Below, one piece after another: positions 6,059-14,854 of a stretch of DNA of 35,925 nucleotides. The position numbers were made by a program, and so were the translations under genes. This DNA is from CSSed11-175R1 sp041685735. GTDB taxonomy: Bacteria; Actinomycetota; Nitriliruptoria; Nitriliruptorales; Nitriliruptoraceae. The stretch spans positions 1 through 35,925 of the forward strand of contig JAWLFE010000031.1 in the NCBI GenBank assembly GCA_041685735.1, in the 5' to 3' direction. The notes beneath the pieces are model-generated. The model saw only the letters and a program-made list of their open reading frames with translations, searched no databases and had not been told where the DNA came from. The stretch's first letter is position 1; each line of letters starts with the position of its first letter.

Positions 6059-8104
6059 TCATACCAACCCTCCGACGACGGCCGCGGCCGCGACGACCAC
6101 GACGAGCACCGCGGTCGCACCGACCACCGTCACCACACGCAACCACCGCGGCAGGGTGGCCCCTCCAACCATGAGGTACCCGGCGGCACCGGCGAAGGGG
6201 ACCAACAGGACCCCGGCGGTCCACCCGACCTTGCCGGCGGGTGCCAGGTCCTCACGTCGTGCGACGTCGACCAGCGCGAGCGCGACCCACGCCGCGAACA
6301 GGGTGAAGGGCAGGAGCCACCCGACCAGCCCGAAGAAGCTGGACGGTACCCCGATGCCGAACGGGACACCGGCGACGGTCGGCACCGGTCCCCGACCGAC
6401 GGCCAGATCCGTCGGGACCTCCGGACGCTGGATCGCCGACAGGTCGAGGTCGTAGGTCTCGAACACGGCGACGGCGGGGACCACCTCCGCATCGCGACCG
6501 TCGGGAAGCTGTGGTTGGTCGGGCGGCGGCGGGGTGTCCCGGTAGTCATTCTGGGTGTCCAGACCGAGCTCCGCTTCCGCAACCAGGCCGATCAGCGACC
6601 AGGTGGACGCCAGCTCCATGCGCGACGGCAGGCGGAACGGACCACGGTCCGGATCCGCGGCGTCCGCGTGGGCACCGGCGACCGCATCGGGCCCACAGCC
6701 CGCGATGCTCTCCAGGCCGACCGGGACGGTCGCGGCGTGGTCGTTCCCGGCGAAACAGTTGCCTCCGAGCGCCGGTCCGGACAGCGTCATGTCCCCGTAC
6801 CCGGATGCCTCGATGTGGTTGTCGCGGACGACGTTGCCGCCGCTCATCCAGAAGTTGCGCGACAGGTTCGGGATGATCGCGACACCGGAACGGTCGTGGT
6901 TGAGGATGGTGTTGCGTTCGACGAGGCTGTCCAGGCCACCGGCCAGGACCACCCCGCTGCCGAAGGTCGGCCACACCGACCCGAGCGCGGGCGCGGCCCG
7001 GTTGTCGTTGTCGTGGATCAGGTTGCCCATGATCGTGACCCGGCCGAACGGCGGCAGACGCTGCGAATCGAGCGTGTTGGGCACGATGCCGGAGATGTTG
7101 TCCCGCCACACCGAGTTGAGGAGGAACACCTCGGACGAGTTGGTCCCGGAGTACCCGAGCCCGTTGTTCTCCGCGACGATGTCGCTGATGACCGCGTCAC
7201 ACGGATCGCACTGACCGATGTAGAAGCCGGCGTCGCCCGACCCGCTGGCGTAGCTGTGCTCGAACAGCCCGTCGGCGGCGTCGAACGCATAGATACCGTA
7301 GATGCCGTTGTTGTACGCCGTCAGGTACGACCCCCGGAAGCCACGCAGCGAGGTCCAGTAGATGCCGTTGCCGGTGGTGTTGCGCACGGTCAGGTTCTCG
7401 ACCGCGACCCCGTCGGCGGCCTGGATGTTGATGCCGATCGGGCGTTCGTGCTCCCCGTCGATGACCACGGCGTTGCGATCCGTCCCACGGATCGTGAGGT
7501 AGGGCGTGGTGACGTCCACCTGCTCGCGGTAGGCGTAGGTCCCGTCGGCGGTGCGATGCTCCGAGGTCTCGGGTGCCGGCCCGATGAGCACCAGGTCGCC
7601 GGGATCGGCGGCGTCGACCGCGTTCTGGATCGTGGGGTGCTCGTCCGGGACCGAGCGGGTGGTTCCGGTCCAGACGGTGATCGGTTCGTCGGGAGCCGCG
7701 TCGCCAGCCGCCTGGTAGTCGACGTCGCCGACCACGAGGGTCGCGACCATGCCCTGCTGGCCGTCGGAGGTGGCGTGCAGGGAGCAGTAGAAGTCGTAGA
7801 CGCCGGGCTCGTCGAAGGTGACATCGACCGCGTCACCGGGGTCGACGAGCGCGGTCAGCTCCTCACCGACCGCCAGCCCCGTGGACCAGGATCCCTCGAC
7901 GTCGATCGCGTTGTGTGGCACGACGCCGCGGTTGGTGAACCGGACGGTGTCACCGACCCCGATCCGGGTCACGTCACGCCCGAAGAAGTTGTCCTCCATG
8001 GCCAGGTTCACGCGGGCCCCGACGTCCGACGTCGGACTGCAACCCAGCAGCCCGATGGCGACGCCGACCAACGCCGCGACACCCCACGCCGACCACCGCC
8101 GCAT
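6059..8104 (-). CDS. Lipoprotein: blue-copper domain, right-handed beta-helix, PLDc_N-like membrane tail
   Basis: A 681-residue fusion. Residues 1-22 are a lipoprotein signal with lipobox LLGC (C22). Residues about 28-126 are a plastocyanin-like domain with a full type 1 copper set: H64 in VVPHN, C107 and H110 in YCSLH, M119 in GQQGM. Residues about 150-470 are a right-handed parallel beta-helix with NosD/CASH-type turns (NGIYGIYAF, NNGLGYSG, RNTILNHD, RDNHIEASG). Residues 586-681 are hydrophobic and match the PLDc_N-like module of the next gene. Four cysteines (C299, C302, C450, C470) might form disulfides. ATG at 8104 follows GGAGG with ideal spacing. It is the first gene of the copper unit. 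NosD serves copper delivery to N2O reductase, but no nos gene is seen here, so copper handling or electron transfer is inference. Confidence 0.85.
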   Translation of the reverse strand: MRRWSAWGVAALVGVAIGLLGCSPTSDVGARVNLAMEDNFFGRDVTRIGVGDTVRFTNRGVVPHNAIDVEGSWSTGLAVGEELTALVDPGDAVDVTFDEPGVYDFYCSLHATSDGQQGMVATLVVGDVDYQAAGDAAPDEPITVWTGTTRSVPDEHPTIQNAVDAADPGDLVLIGPAPETSEHRTADGTYAYREQVDVTTPYLTIRGTDRNAVVIDGEHERPIGINIQAADGVAVENLTVRNTTGNGIYWTSLRGFRGSYLTAYNNGIYGIYAFDAADGLFEHSYASGSGDAGFYIGQCDPCDAVISDIVAENNGLGYSGTNSSEVFLLNSVWRDNISGIVPNTLDSQRLPPFGRVTIMGNLIHDNDNRAAPALGSVWPTFGSGVVLAGGLDSLVERNTILNHDRSGVAIIPNLSRNFWMSGGNVVRDNHIEASGYGDMTLSGPALGGNCFAGNDHAATVPVGLESIAGCGPDAVAGAHADAADPDRGPFRLPSRMELASTWSLIGLVAEAELGLDTQNDYRDTPPPPDQPQLPDGRDAEVVPAVAVFETYDLDLSAIQRPEVPTDLAVGRGPVPTVAGVPFGIGVPSSFFGLVGWLLPFTLFAAWVALALVDVARREDLAPAGKVGWTAGVLLVPFAGAAGYLMVGGATLPRWLRVVTVVGATAVLVVVVAAAAVVGGLV

Positions 8105-8149
8105 CAGCTTCCTCCCCGCGTTCCCACGCCGCCACCCGCCGGTGGTGAG

Positions 8150-8155
8150 ACGGTA
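8150..8155 (-). promoter_or_regulatory. Possible -10 element for the copper unit
   Basis: On the minus strand this reads TACCGT (pattern TAnnnT), about 46 bases before the ATG at 8104. No good -35 is visible. A small inverted repeat, ccacc/ggtgg at 8132-8145, lies between it and the ribosome site. Confidence 0.2.
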
Positions 8156-8195
8156 GCAGCGGAGTCGTTCCGCGGAGGGTCCGTCCCGCGGCGCG

Positions 8196-8723
8196 TCAGC
8201 GGGCGGCACCAGACGCGACCGTCTGGTCCTGCGCCCGTTCCGGGAACCCGAAGAACCAGCCCTGGCCGAGATCCACCCCCAGGTCGGTGGCGATCGCCGC
8301 CTGCTCAGCGGTCTCGACCCCCTCAGCCAGGATCCTGCCCCCGAAGCCGTGGGTGATCTCCATGAGTGCCCGCACCACCGCCAGTGAGACCTCGCTCGGG
8401 AGCATCTGGACCAATTGCAGGTCGATCTTGACCACATCCGGTGCGACCTGCGCGACCAGGTTCAGGCTGCCGAACCCGGCCCCGACGTCGTCCAGCGCGA
8501 TCCGGCTGCCCTGCGAGCGGTAGTGGGCGACGATGTCCAGCAGGTGGGCGACGTCGGCGACCTGGTGGGTCTCGACGACCTCGAAGACCAACTGCGCCGT
8601 CGGGACGAAGTTGATGAACAGATCCTGCTCGCCGAGCCACGGCGCCGCGTCCCGGATCGCGGTCTCCCGGCCGATCCGGTCGAGCAGGTTGATCAGGCCG
8701 GCTTCCTCCGCACCACCGAACAA
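8196..8723 (-). pseudogene. EAL-domain protein lacking its N-terminus
   Basis: Clear C-terminal two-thirds of an EAL (cyclic-di-GMP phosphodiesterase) domain: AEEAGLINLLDRIG at the start, FINFVPTAQ, IALDDVGAGFGSLN (the DDFGTG loop), VKIDLQLV and LAEGVETAEQAA. The EAL motif itself and roughly the first 60 residues of the domain are missing. The only usable start is TTG at 8723, without a ribosome site. The two other minus-strand frames through 8724-8785 do not contain the missing part, so a simple frameshift there is unlikely. The remaining reading frame is intact over 175 codons. It may be a decaying gene, or a c-di-GMP binding remnant without catalysis. It sits 91 bases upstream of the copper unit on the same strand. 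Confidence 0.7.
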
Positions 8724-8784
8724 CGCGCCGGCTGACCGTGGAGCGGACCAGCAGTCGCCCGGAGGCGGCGCGTGCAGCGGCCGC

Positions 8785-9558
8785 TCAGGCGACCCGCTCG
8801 GGCAGACCGACCCGCACGGTCACCCCACCCCCGTACCGAACGTGGTCGGGCGGGCGATCGGCCAGGTCGTAGCCCGCTGCCGTGGTCAGACGGTCGTGGC
8901 AGACCTCGACGTCGGCCTCGCGGAGGGGCCATGGCTCATGGGCGACCCGCGCGCGCAGCAACCGGCCCGACGGGGTCGCGGCGTACAACGCCCAGCGGGC
9001 GGACAGGAAGTCGTCCAACGCACTGATGCGCGGCGCCGGGACCCGGGCGCCGACCCGCACGATCACGCGACTGGTGGCGCCCCGTGGCGCCGGCCACCGA
9101 CGTCGCGCCAGGTAGCCGACCTGTTCGCCACGTCCCGAGATGTGCATGCGCGACCAGCAGTACGGCAGGCGGTAGCCACCGCGGGCGACCGCCGTCGGAG
9201 CCAGGTGGGTGATATCGAGTGAGTGGAAGTAGATCCCCCGCCCTCCGTCCGGACCGACGACGTAGGTGCGCACGTTGGTCTCCGGGAAGCTTCCCTGTGG
9301 CAGTGGGACACGCCCGGCAGCGCGGATCCCTGCCATGTGGAACGGGATCAGACCGATCCACGCGCGGCCTGCGTGCAGGTCGGGTGTCAGACCGGGGGGC
9401 AGCTGCGCCTGCACGACCTCCGGGGCGACCGACCAGTGCAGGTAGGTCAGCCGGTCCCACCGCATGGTCATCACCGGGTGGTCGACCCGGTGGAGCGGCA
9501 CCCGGCTGACGGGTTCCATGGGCGACGCCGGCGCAGCCGGTGCGGAGATCGGTTCCAT
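8785..9558 (-). CDS. DUF2071 (YqjF-like) family protein
   Basis: Member of an uncharacterised family of about 240 residues; the product here has 257. Family features seen: MRWDRLTYLHWSVAPEVVQA near the start, LPPGLTPDL, WIGLIPFHMAGIR, FPETNVRTYVVGPDG, and GIYFHSLDITH followed by LPYCWSRM. No signal peptide or membrane segment. The start is uncertain: ATG at 9558 and ATG at 9519 (14th codon) both open with ATGGAACC and neither has a clear ribosome site. Because a hairpin terminator for lpd occupies 9569-9597, the shorter form would leave more room for a promoter. The adjoining EAL remnant lies 61 bases downstream. No biochemical role can be assigned. Confidence 0.75.
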   Translation of the reverse strand: MEPISAPAAPASPMEPVSRVPLHRVDHPVMTMRWDRLTYLHWSVAPEVVQAQLPPGLTPDLHAGRAWIGLIPFHMAGIRAAGRVPLPQGSFPETNVRTYVVGPDGGRGIYFHSLDITHLAPTAVARGGYRLPYCWSRMHISGRGEQVGYLARRRWPAPRGATSRVIVRVGARVPAPRISALDDFLSARWALYAATPSGRLLRARVAHEPWPLREADVEVCHDRLTTAAGYDLADRPPDHVRYGGGVTVRVGLPERVA

Positions 9559-9568
9559 ACCCGCGGTT

Positions 9569-9597
9569 CGGACCGGCCGGCTTCCCGGCGCGGTCCG
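9569..9597 (-). terminator. Hairpin terminator after lpd
   Basis: cggaccg (9569-9575) continuing as gccgg, a cttc loop (9581-9584), then ccggc, one unpaired g and cggtccg (9591-9597): 12 base pairs with one bulge. It begins 5 bases after the lpd stop in the direction of transcription, so it likely ends the dehydrogenase operon. Confidence 0.65.
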
Positions 9598-9602
9598 TGC
9601 GG

Positions 9603-11030
9603 TCAGTGCCCGTGGAAGGGCACGCCCGCCGCGGACTGGAACGCCTCCCCCATCGCCTCGTACAGCGTCGGGTGGGCGTGGGTGATGGCCGCCAACTCCG
9701 CCGGGATCGCCTCCCAGGCCGTCGCGAGGGTCGCTTCGCCGATGATGTCGGTCGCGTGGGGACCCACGACGTGCACCCCCAGGACCGGGCCACCCTCACC
9801 GCTAGCGCCGACCGGCGTGCCCACGGCCAGCGAGACGACCTTCACGAACCCGTCCGAGCCGGCGATGATGCCCTTGGCGTTGGCCTTCATCGACGCGGTG
9901 GACACCACGACGTCATCGCCGTGCTCCTCGCGTGCCTGCGCCTCGGTGAGCCCGACCGATGCCACCTCGGGGCGGCAGTAGGTGACCCGCGGGGTGTGGA
10001 TGTGGTCGACCGGCTGGACATCCTGGATCCCCGCGATCCGGTCCGCGACGACCTGCCCCTCAGCGAAGGCCGCGTGCGCGAGGGCCAGGGTCGGGCGGAC
10101 GTCACCGACGGCCCAGAGCCCGTCGACGGCCGTGGCGCCGTACCCGTCGGTCTGGACGAAGCCGCGCTCGTCGAGGACGCCCAGCTCCCGGGCACCCATA
10201 TCCGCCGTGTTCGGCCCACGCCCCACGGCGACCAGCACCAGGTCCGCCTCGAGGGTCCGGGGGGCATCATCCACCTCGACGTCCACGGAACCGGTGCCGG
10301 CGTCGACACGGACCGCCTGGACCCGGGCCGAGGTGAGGACATCGATGCCGCGGCGCTGATAGGCCTTGGCGACCGCCGTGGACGCGTCCGCGTCCTCCAG
10401 CGGGAGGATCCGGTCCAGCGCCTCGATGACGGTGACCTCCGAGCCCATCGGGCGCCACATCGAGGCGAACTCCATGCCGATCGCCCCCGCGCCGATGATG
10501 ACGGCACGCGGCGGCGCGGTCGTGAACCACAGAGCCTGATCGGAGGTCTGCACGACCTCGCCGTCGATCTCGACGCCGGGCAGCGACCGCGGGATCGAGC
10601 CGGTGGCGATGACCACGTGGTGGCCCTCGACGCGGGTGACCTCGCCATCAGCGTCGGTGACGTCGACCGCGACGCGACCGTCGTCCCCGGTGATCAGCCG
10701 CCCCCGACCACGGTGCACCGTCGCACGTGACGACGTGAGGTGTTCGAGCCCCTTGTGCAGTCCGCTGATCACCCCGTCACGGAAGGCGGACAGCCCGTCG
10801 CCGTCCAGCCCCTCGAAGGTGAGCTTCAGGCCGAGGACCTCGGCTCGGTTGACCTCCTCGAGGACCTCGGCGACGTGCAGGACCGACTTGGAGGGGATGC
10901 AGCCGCGGTGCAGACAGGTCCCGCCGATCTCGTCGGCCTCGACCAGCGCCACGTCCAGGCCACGGGACGCCGCACGGAACGCGACCGCGTAGCCGCCGGG
11001 TCCACCACCGAGCACCACGATGTCGTGCAT
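9603..11030 (-). CDS. lpdA: Dihydrolipoyl dehydrogenase (E3)
   Basis: FAD flavoprotein that reoxidises the lipoyl group of the E2 core and reduces NAD+. The 475-residue product has the FAD dinucleotide motif VVLGGGPGGYAVA (5-17), the redox disulfide GGTCLHRGCIPSKS (C39, C44), an NAD-binding motif VIIGAGAIGMEFAS, the second FAD motif GLWAVGDV, and the C-terminal active site HAHPTLYEAMGEA (451-463). ATG at 11030 follows GGAGA. It is the last gene of the four-gene dehydrogenase operon, 56 bases after the E2 gene, and is followed by a hairpin. Confidence 0.95.
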   Translation of the reverse strand: MHDIVVLGGGPGGYAVAFRAASRGLDVALVEADEIGGTCLHRGCIPSKSVLHVAEVLEEVNRAEVLGLKLTFEGLDGDGLSAFRDGVISGLHKGLEHLTSSRATVHRGRGRLITGDDGRVAVDVTDADGEVTRVEGHHVVIATGSIPRSLPGVEIDGEVVQTSDQALWFTTAPPRAVIIGAGAIGMEFASMWRPMGSEVTVIEALDRILPLEDADASTAVAKAYQRRGIDVLTSARVQAVRVDAGTGSVDVEVDDAPRTLEADLVLVAVGRGPNTADMGARELGVLDERGFVQTDGYGATAVDGLWAVGDVRPTLALAHAAFAEGQVVADRIAGIQDVQPVDHIHTPRVTYCRPEVASVGLTEAQAREEHGDDVVVSTASMKANAKGIIAGSDGFVKVVSLAVGTPVGASGEGGPVLGVHVVGPHATDIIGEATLATAWEAIPAELAAITHAHPTLYEAMGEAFQSAAGVPFHGH

Positions 11031-11086
11031 GGAGGTCTCCTGGCATCGCTGGCATCGGGGGGACGGTGGGTGAGCTGGCCCGGCGG

Positions 11087-12562
11087 TCAGGCGTGGAGCA
11101 GGATGCGGGCGGGGGCTTCGCACAGGTCAGCGACGTAGGTCACGAACCGACCGGCCTCGCCGCCGTCGCACACCCGATGGTCGAACGCGAGCCGGAGTGT
11201 CGCCACACGGCGGATCGCCAGCTGGCCATCGACGACCCAGGGCCGCTCACGCATCGCGCCGATCCCCAGGATCCCAGCCTCGGGGTGGTTGATGATCGGT
11301 TCACCGTCGTCGTTGCCGAACGCGCCGTAGTTGTTCACGGTGAACGTGCCGCCGGTCAGGTCCCTCGGCTCGATCGATCCGTCCCGGGCCCTGGCGGCCA
11401 GGTCGGCCAGCCCCACCGCCAGGTCGGCCAACGACCGGGTGTGGGCGTCCTTGAGGTTGGGGACCATGAGCCCCCGGTCGGTGTCCGCGGCGAACCCGAG
11501 GTTGATCGACTCCAGCAGGTGGATCTCACCGGCGTCATCACCGGTCCGCCCGACGATGGTGGCGTTCAGGGTCGGGAAGCGGCGCAGGCCCAGCACGGTC
11601 GCCCGCAGCAGGATCGCGAACGGCGTGATCTTGACCTCCAGGCCCTCGTCCCGGGCCTGTGCCGTCAGGTCCTTCGAGAGCTCCCACATGGCGGTGACAT
11701 CGACGTCGCGGCTGCAGGACGCAGCGGGGATCTCACGCCGCGAGGTCTCCATCTTCTCCACGATCCGCCTGCGGATCCCCCGGATCGGTTCGACCTCGCC
11801 GGGCCGGCGGCCCCGGAAGCCACGGTCGAACTCCCCCGTGCCACCCGACGTCCCGGTCGGCGCCGTGGCAGGGGTGGCGGGGGTTCGGGGTGACGGCTCG
11901 CTCGGCACGTCGGACAACCGTTCAGACGATGCGGACGGTTGGCCCGCGGGGGTCGCCGGTTCGGCGTCAGCGGCGGCCTGGACATCGTTGCGGGTGATGA
12001 CGCCATCCGGGCCCGATCCGGGTGCCAGCTGCGTCAGATCGACCCCGAGGTCCTTCGCGAGCTTGCGCACCGGGGGCTTGGCCAGCACCGGTACGTCCTG
12101 CGGGACGTCCTCCCCGAGGGCCGCGTCCTGCTCGTCACCGGCGGCCGCACCACGACGACGCCGGCGGCGTGTCCCGCCCGCCCTGCCCTGGCCGTACCCG
12201 ACCAACGGCTGGGGCTCCTCGTCGGCGTCCAGGCCGGTGGACGCACGTGGCGGTGCGCCGGCCCCGTCGTCACCGGCGCCGGCCCCGGCGTCACCGGCGC
12301 CGGGCCCAGCGACCGCATCGACGTCGGTCTCGATCCGGACGAACACGCTGCCGACCTCCAGGGTGTCGCCGACCGCACCGACCAGTTCGACCACGCGTCC
12401 CGCGAACGGGGACGGAACCTCGACGACCGCCTTGGCGGTCTCGATGTCGGCGACCGTCTGGTTCAGCTCGATCACATCGCCCTCGGCGACGTGCCAGGCG
12501 ATGATGTCGCCCTCCTCGAGTCCCTCACCGAGGTCGGGCAGCTTGAAGTCCTTGACCGTCAT
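11087..12562 (-). CDS. bkdC: Dihydrolipoamide acyltransferase (E2), probably branched-chain type
   Basis: Core acyltransferase of a 2-oxoacid dehydrogenase complex. The 491-residue product has one lipoyl domain (1-80; lipoylated K44 in DIETAKAVVEV), a long Ala/Gly/Pro linker with a run of six Arg, a peripheral subunit-binding domain (about 155-195, VRKLAKDLGVDLTQL with GVITRNDV), a second flexible linker, and a catalytic domain from about 255 ending with the HxxxDG active site FDHRVCDGG (H462, D466). ATG at 12562 follows AAGGGGG, 12 bases after the E1 beta stop. A pyruvate or acetoin complex is possible; the branched-chain assignment rests on the heterotetrameric E1 next to it. Confidence 0.9.
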   Translation of the reverse strand: MTVKDFKLPDLGEGLEEGDIIAWHVAEGDVIELNQTVADIETAKAVVEVPSPFAGRVVELVGAVGDTLEVGSVFVRIETDVDAVAGPGAGDAGAGAGDDGAGAPPRASTGLDADEEPQPLVGYGQGRAGGTRRRRRRGAAAGDEQDAALGEDVPQDVPVLAKPPVRKLAKDLGVDLTQLAPGSGPDGVITRNDVQAAADAEPATPAGQPSASSERLSDVPSEPSPRTPATPATAPTGTSGGTGEFDRGFRGRRPGEVEPIRGIRRRIVEKMETSRREIPAASCSRDVDVTAMWELSKDLTAQARDEGLEVKITPFAILLRATVLGLRRFPTLNATIVGRTGDDAGEIHLLESINLGFAADTDRGLMVPNLKDAHTRSLADLAVGLADLAARARDGSIEPRDLTGGTFTVNNYGAFGNDDGEPIINHPEAGILGIGAMRERPWVVDGQLAIRRVATLRLAFDHRVCDGGEAGRFVTYVADLCEAPARILLHA

Positions 12563-12574
12563 CCCGCGCCCCCT

Positions 12575-13546
12575 TCAGAAGCTCAGCGAACGCTCGACGG
12601 CGTCCAGGATCCGGTCGACGTCCGGTAGCCAGTACTCCTCGAGCTTCGCTGGCGGATAGGGCGTGTCGAACCCGGTCGCCCGCAGGACGGGCGCCTCGAG
12701 GTGGTAGAACGCCCCCTCCTGTACGCGCGCGGCCACCTCGGCACCGATGCCGAGCGTCATCGCCGCCTCGTGGACCACGATCGCGCGACCGGTGCGCTTC
12801 ACCGATGCGACCATCGCCGCGGTGTCCAGCGGCGACAGCGACCGCAGATCCACGACCTCGAGCGACCAGCCCTCGTCGGCCGCCGCGTCCGCGGCCTCCA
12901 GACAGGTCCGCACCATCGGGCCGTAGCCGAACAGCGTGACGTCCGTGCCCTCCCGCCGGACGACGGCCTGATGGGTCGGCTCGGTGGTCACGGGCAGCTC
13001 GACGTCCGACTTCATCCAGTAGCGGCGCTTGGGCTCCAGGAACACCACCGGGTCATCGAGCCGGATCGCCGCCCGCATCATCGAGTAGCCGTCCTCCGGC
13101 GTCCCGGGGGTCATCACCTTCAGCCCCGCGGTGTGGGCCCAGTAGGTCTCCGGCGACTCGGAGTGGTGCTCGACCGCCCCGATCCCTCCGCCGTACGGGA
13201 TCCGGATCGTGACCGGCAGCTTCACCGTGCCCCGTGACCGGTTGGGCATCTTCGCCAGATGGCTGACGATCTGCTCGAACGCGGGATAGGTGAACCCGTC
13301 GAACTGCATCTCGGCGACAGGCCGCCAGCCGTACATCGCCAACCCGATCGCGGTGCCGATGATCCCCGACTCGGCCAGCGGCGTATCGAAGCACCGCTTG
13401 TCGCCGAACCGATCCTGCAGTCCATCGGTGACCCGGAACACCCCACCGAGTCGGCCCACGTCCTCGCCGAACATCAGCACCTTCGGGTCGGCCTCCATCT
13501 CGTCGGCCAACGCCGCGTTGATCGCCTGTGCCAACGTCACCGCCAT
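12575..13546 (-). CDS. bkdB: 2-oxoacid dehydrogenase E1 beta subunit
   Basis: Beta subunit of the thiamine-diphosphate E1, which decarboxylates the 2-oxoacid and passes the acyl group to E2. The 323-residue product has the family pattern ALADEMEADPKVLMFGEDVG, the cofactor-contact region TPLAESGIIGTAIGLA, EMQFDGFTYPAFEQI, GAVEHHSESPE and a C-terminal ATGFDTPYPPAKLEEYWLPD. Full length. ATG at 13546 overlaps the stop of the E1 alpha gene by one base (TGATG), so the two subunits are translationally coupled, as expected for an obligate heterotetramer. Confidence 0.93.
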   Translation of the reverse strand: MAVTLAQAINAALADEMEADPKVLMFGEDVGRLGGVFRVTDGLQDRFGDKRCFDTPLAESGIIGTAIGLAMYGWRPVAEMQFDGFTYPAFEQIVSHLAKMPNRSRGTVKLPVTIRIPYGGGIGAVEHHSESPETYWAHTAGLKVMTPGTPEDGYSMMRAAIRLDDPVVFLEPKRRYWMKSDVELPVTTEPTHQAVVRREGTDVTLFGYGPMVRTCLEAADAAADEGWSLEVVDLRSLSPLDTAAMVASVKRTGRAIVVHEAAMTLGIGAEVAARVQEGAFYHLEAPVLRATGFDTPYPPAKLEEYWLPDVDRILDAVERSLSF

Positions 13547-14658
13547 CAGAGGTCCTCCCCGTCGGCCGCCCCGGCGAGTTCCGCCCGCAGTTGTGCCTGG
13601 TGCGGCTCGAAGTGGCCCGTCGGATCGTCGTAGACGTGCTCGAAGAGCTCCAGCGGATCACCATGTTCAGCGTCGTAGATGCCGGCACGCACCTCGGCAG
13701 CGGTCGCCTTGGCCTGCTCTTCGATCGCGTCCTCGAGGTCCTGGTCGTACAGGTCGCGTCCGGTCAGGTAGTTGCGCATCCGCGCGATGGGGTCGGTCTT
13801 GGCCGCCTCGTCGAGCTCCTCCTGCGTGCGGTAGCGCGTCGGGTCGTCCGAGGTGGTGTGGGCTTCCATGCGGTAGGTCATCGCCTCGATGAACGCCGGA
13901 CCATGGCCCTGTCGGGCACGCTCGACGGCGCGGCGGGTGACGGCGTAGGTGGCCAGCACGTCGTTGCCGTCGACCCGGAAGCCCGGGATGCCGTACCCGA
14001 TGGCCTTGTGCGCCAGGCTCGGGGCGGCCGTCTGGCGATCGAGGGGAACCGAGATCGCGTACTGGTTGTTCTGGACGAAGAAGACCACCGGCGCCCGGAA
14101 CACCCCCGCGAAGGTCATGGCCTCGTGCGGGTCACCTTCGGAGGTCCCGCCGTCGCCGAAGTAGGTCATCGTCACGATCGGGTTGTCGTCGAAGGTGGCG
14201 CCCATCGCGAAGCCGGTGGCGTGCAGCGCCTGCGTGCCGATCGGGATCGACATCAGGCCGAAGTTGTGGGCGTACGGGTCGTGATCGGACAGCCAGGTCC
14301 CCCGGTACAGGTGCAGGAAACCGGCCGCATCGACCTCACGGACCAGCGCCGCGCCGAGCTCCCGGTACGAGGGGAAGATCCAGTCGTCGGCCGCCAGCGC
14401 GTAGGCGGAGCCGATCTGCGCCGCCTCCTGGCCCATGCACGACGCGTAGACCCCCAACTGACCCTGACGCTGCAGGTTGATGGCCTCCCGATCGACCTTC
14501 CGCGTCACCACCATCAGCCGGTAGAGCTCACGCAGCTGGGCGTCGTCGAGGTCCAAGGGATGGGCGGCATCGGGGTGGTAGGTGCCGTCCGGGTCCAGCA
14601 GGTGGACCGGCTCGGCGGGTGGCAGAAGGTCGTTCGGATCGCTCGCTGCGCTCGTCAC
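13546..14658 (-). CDS. bkdA: 2-oxoacid dehydrogenase E1 alpha subunit (branched-chain type)
   Basis: Thiamine-diphosphate-binding alpha subunit. The 370-residue product has the cofactor motif GDGGTSEGDPHEA (168-180) ending at NN (197-198), FPSYRELGA, and a phosphorylation-loop-like region YRMEAHTTSDDPTRYR followed by TDPIARMRNYL. The YRTQEELDEAAKTDPI pattern is typical of branched-chain 2-oxoacid enzymes, which favours substrates from Leu, Ile and Val. Start is GTG at 14658, about 10 bases after AGGGAG. First gene of the operon bkdA-bkdB-bkdC-lpdA. The products, isobutyryl- and isovaleryl-type CoA esters, are potential primers for the FabH encoded nearby. Confidence 0.92.
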   Translation of the reverse strand: MTSAASDPNDLLPPAEPVHLLDPDGTYHPDAAHPLDLDDAQLRELYRLMVVTRKVDREAINLQRQGQLGVYASCMGQEAAQIGSAYALAADDWIFPSYRELGAALVREVDAAGFLHLYRGTWLSDHDPYAHNFGLMSIPIGTQALHATGFAMGATFDDNPIVTMTYFGDGGTSEGDPHEAMTFAGVFRAPVVFFVQNNQYAISVPLDRQTAAPSLAHKAIGYGIPGFRVDGNDVLATYAVTRRAVERARQGHGPAFIEAMTYRMEAHTTSDDPTRYRTQEELDEAAKTDPIARMRNYLTGRDLYDQDLEDAIEEQAKATAAEVRAGIYDAEHGDPLELFEHVYDDPTGHFEPHQAQLRAELAGAADGEDL

Positions 14659-14854
14659 GTCGTCGGGCTCCCTGTTCCGGGGTCCGTGCGGGGTGGCCGC
14701 CCGGACCCAACGTGGTCACGCCCCGTCACCCGGGATCACCGCGGTCGCGGAAGGCGTCGGCACACCCTCCACGGTGCACCTGTCCGGACCTTAGCGGCCG
14801 CGGTTCGGGGCAGGGCCGTGAACCGATGTTTCCGCGCTGCCTGGGCCCGCCGGT

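Noticed and set aside
6041..8356. A very long open frame on the plus strand (about 771 codons) opposite the beta-helix lipoprotein
   Set aside because: GC-rich antisense shadow; its translation is Arg/Gly/Asp-rich low complexity with no motif, while the minus strand shows a coherent domain protein with lipobox and copper site.
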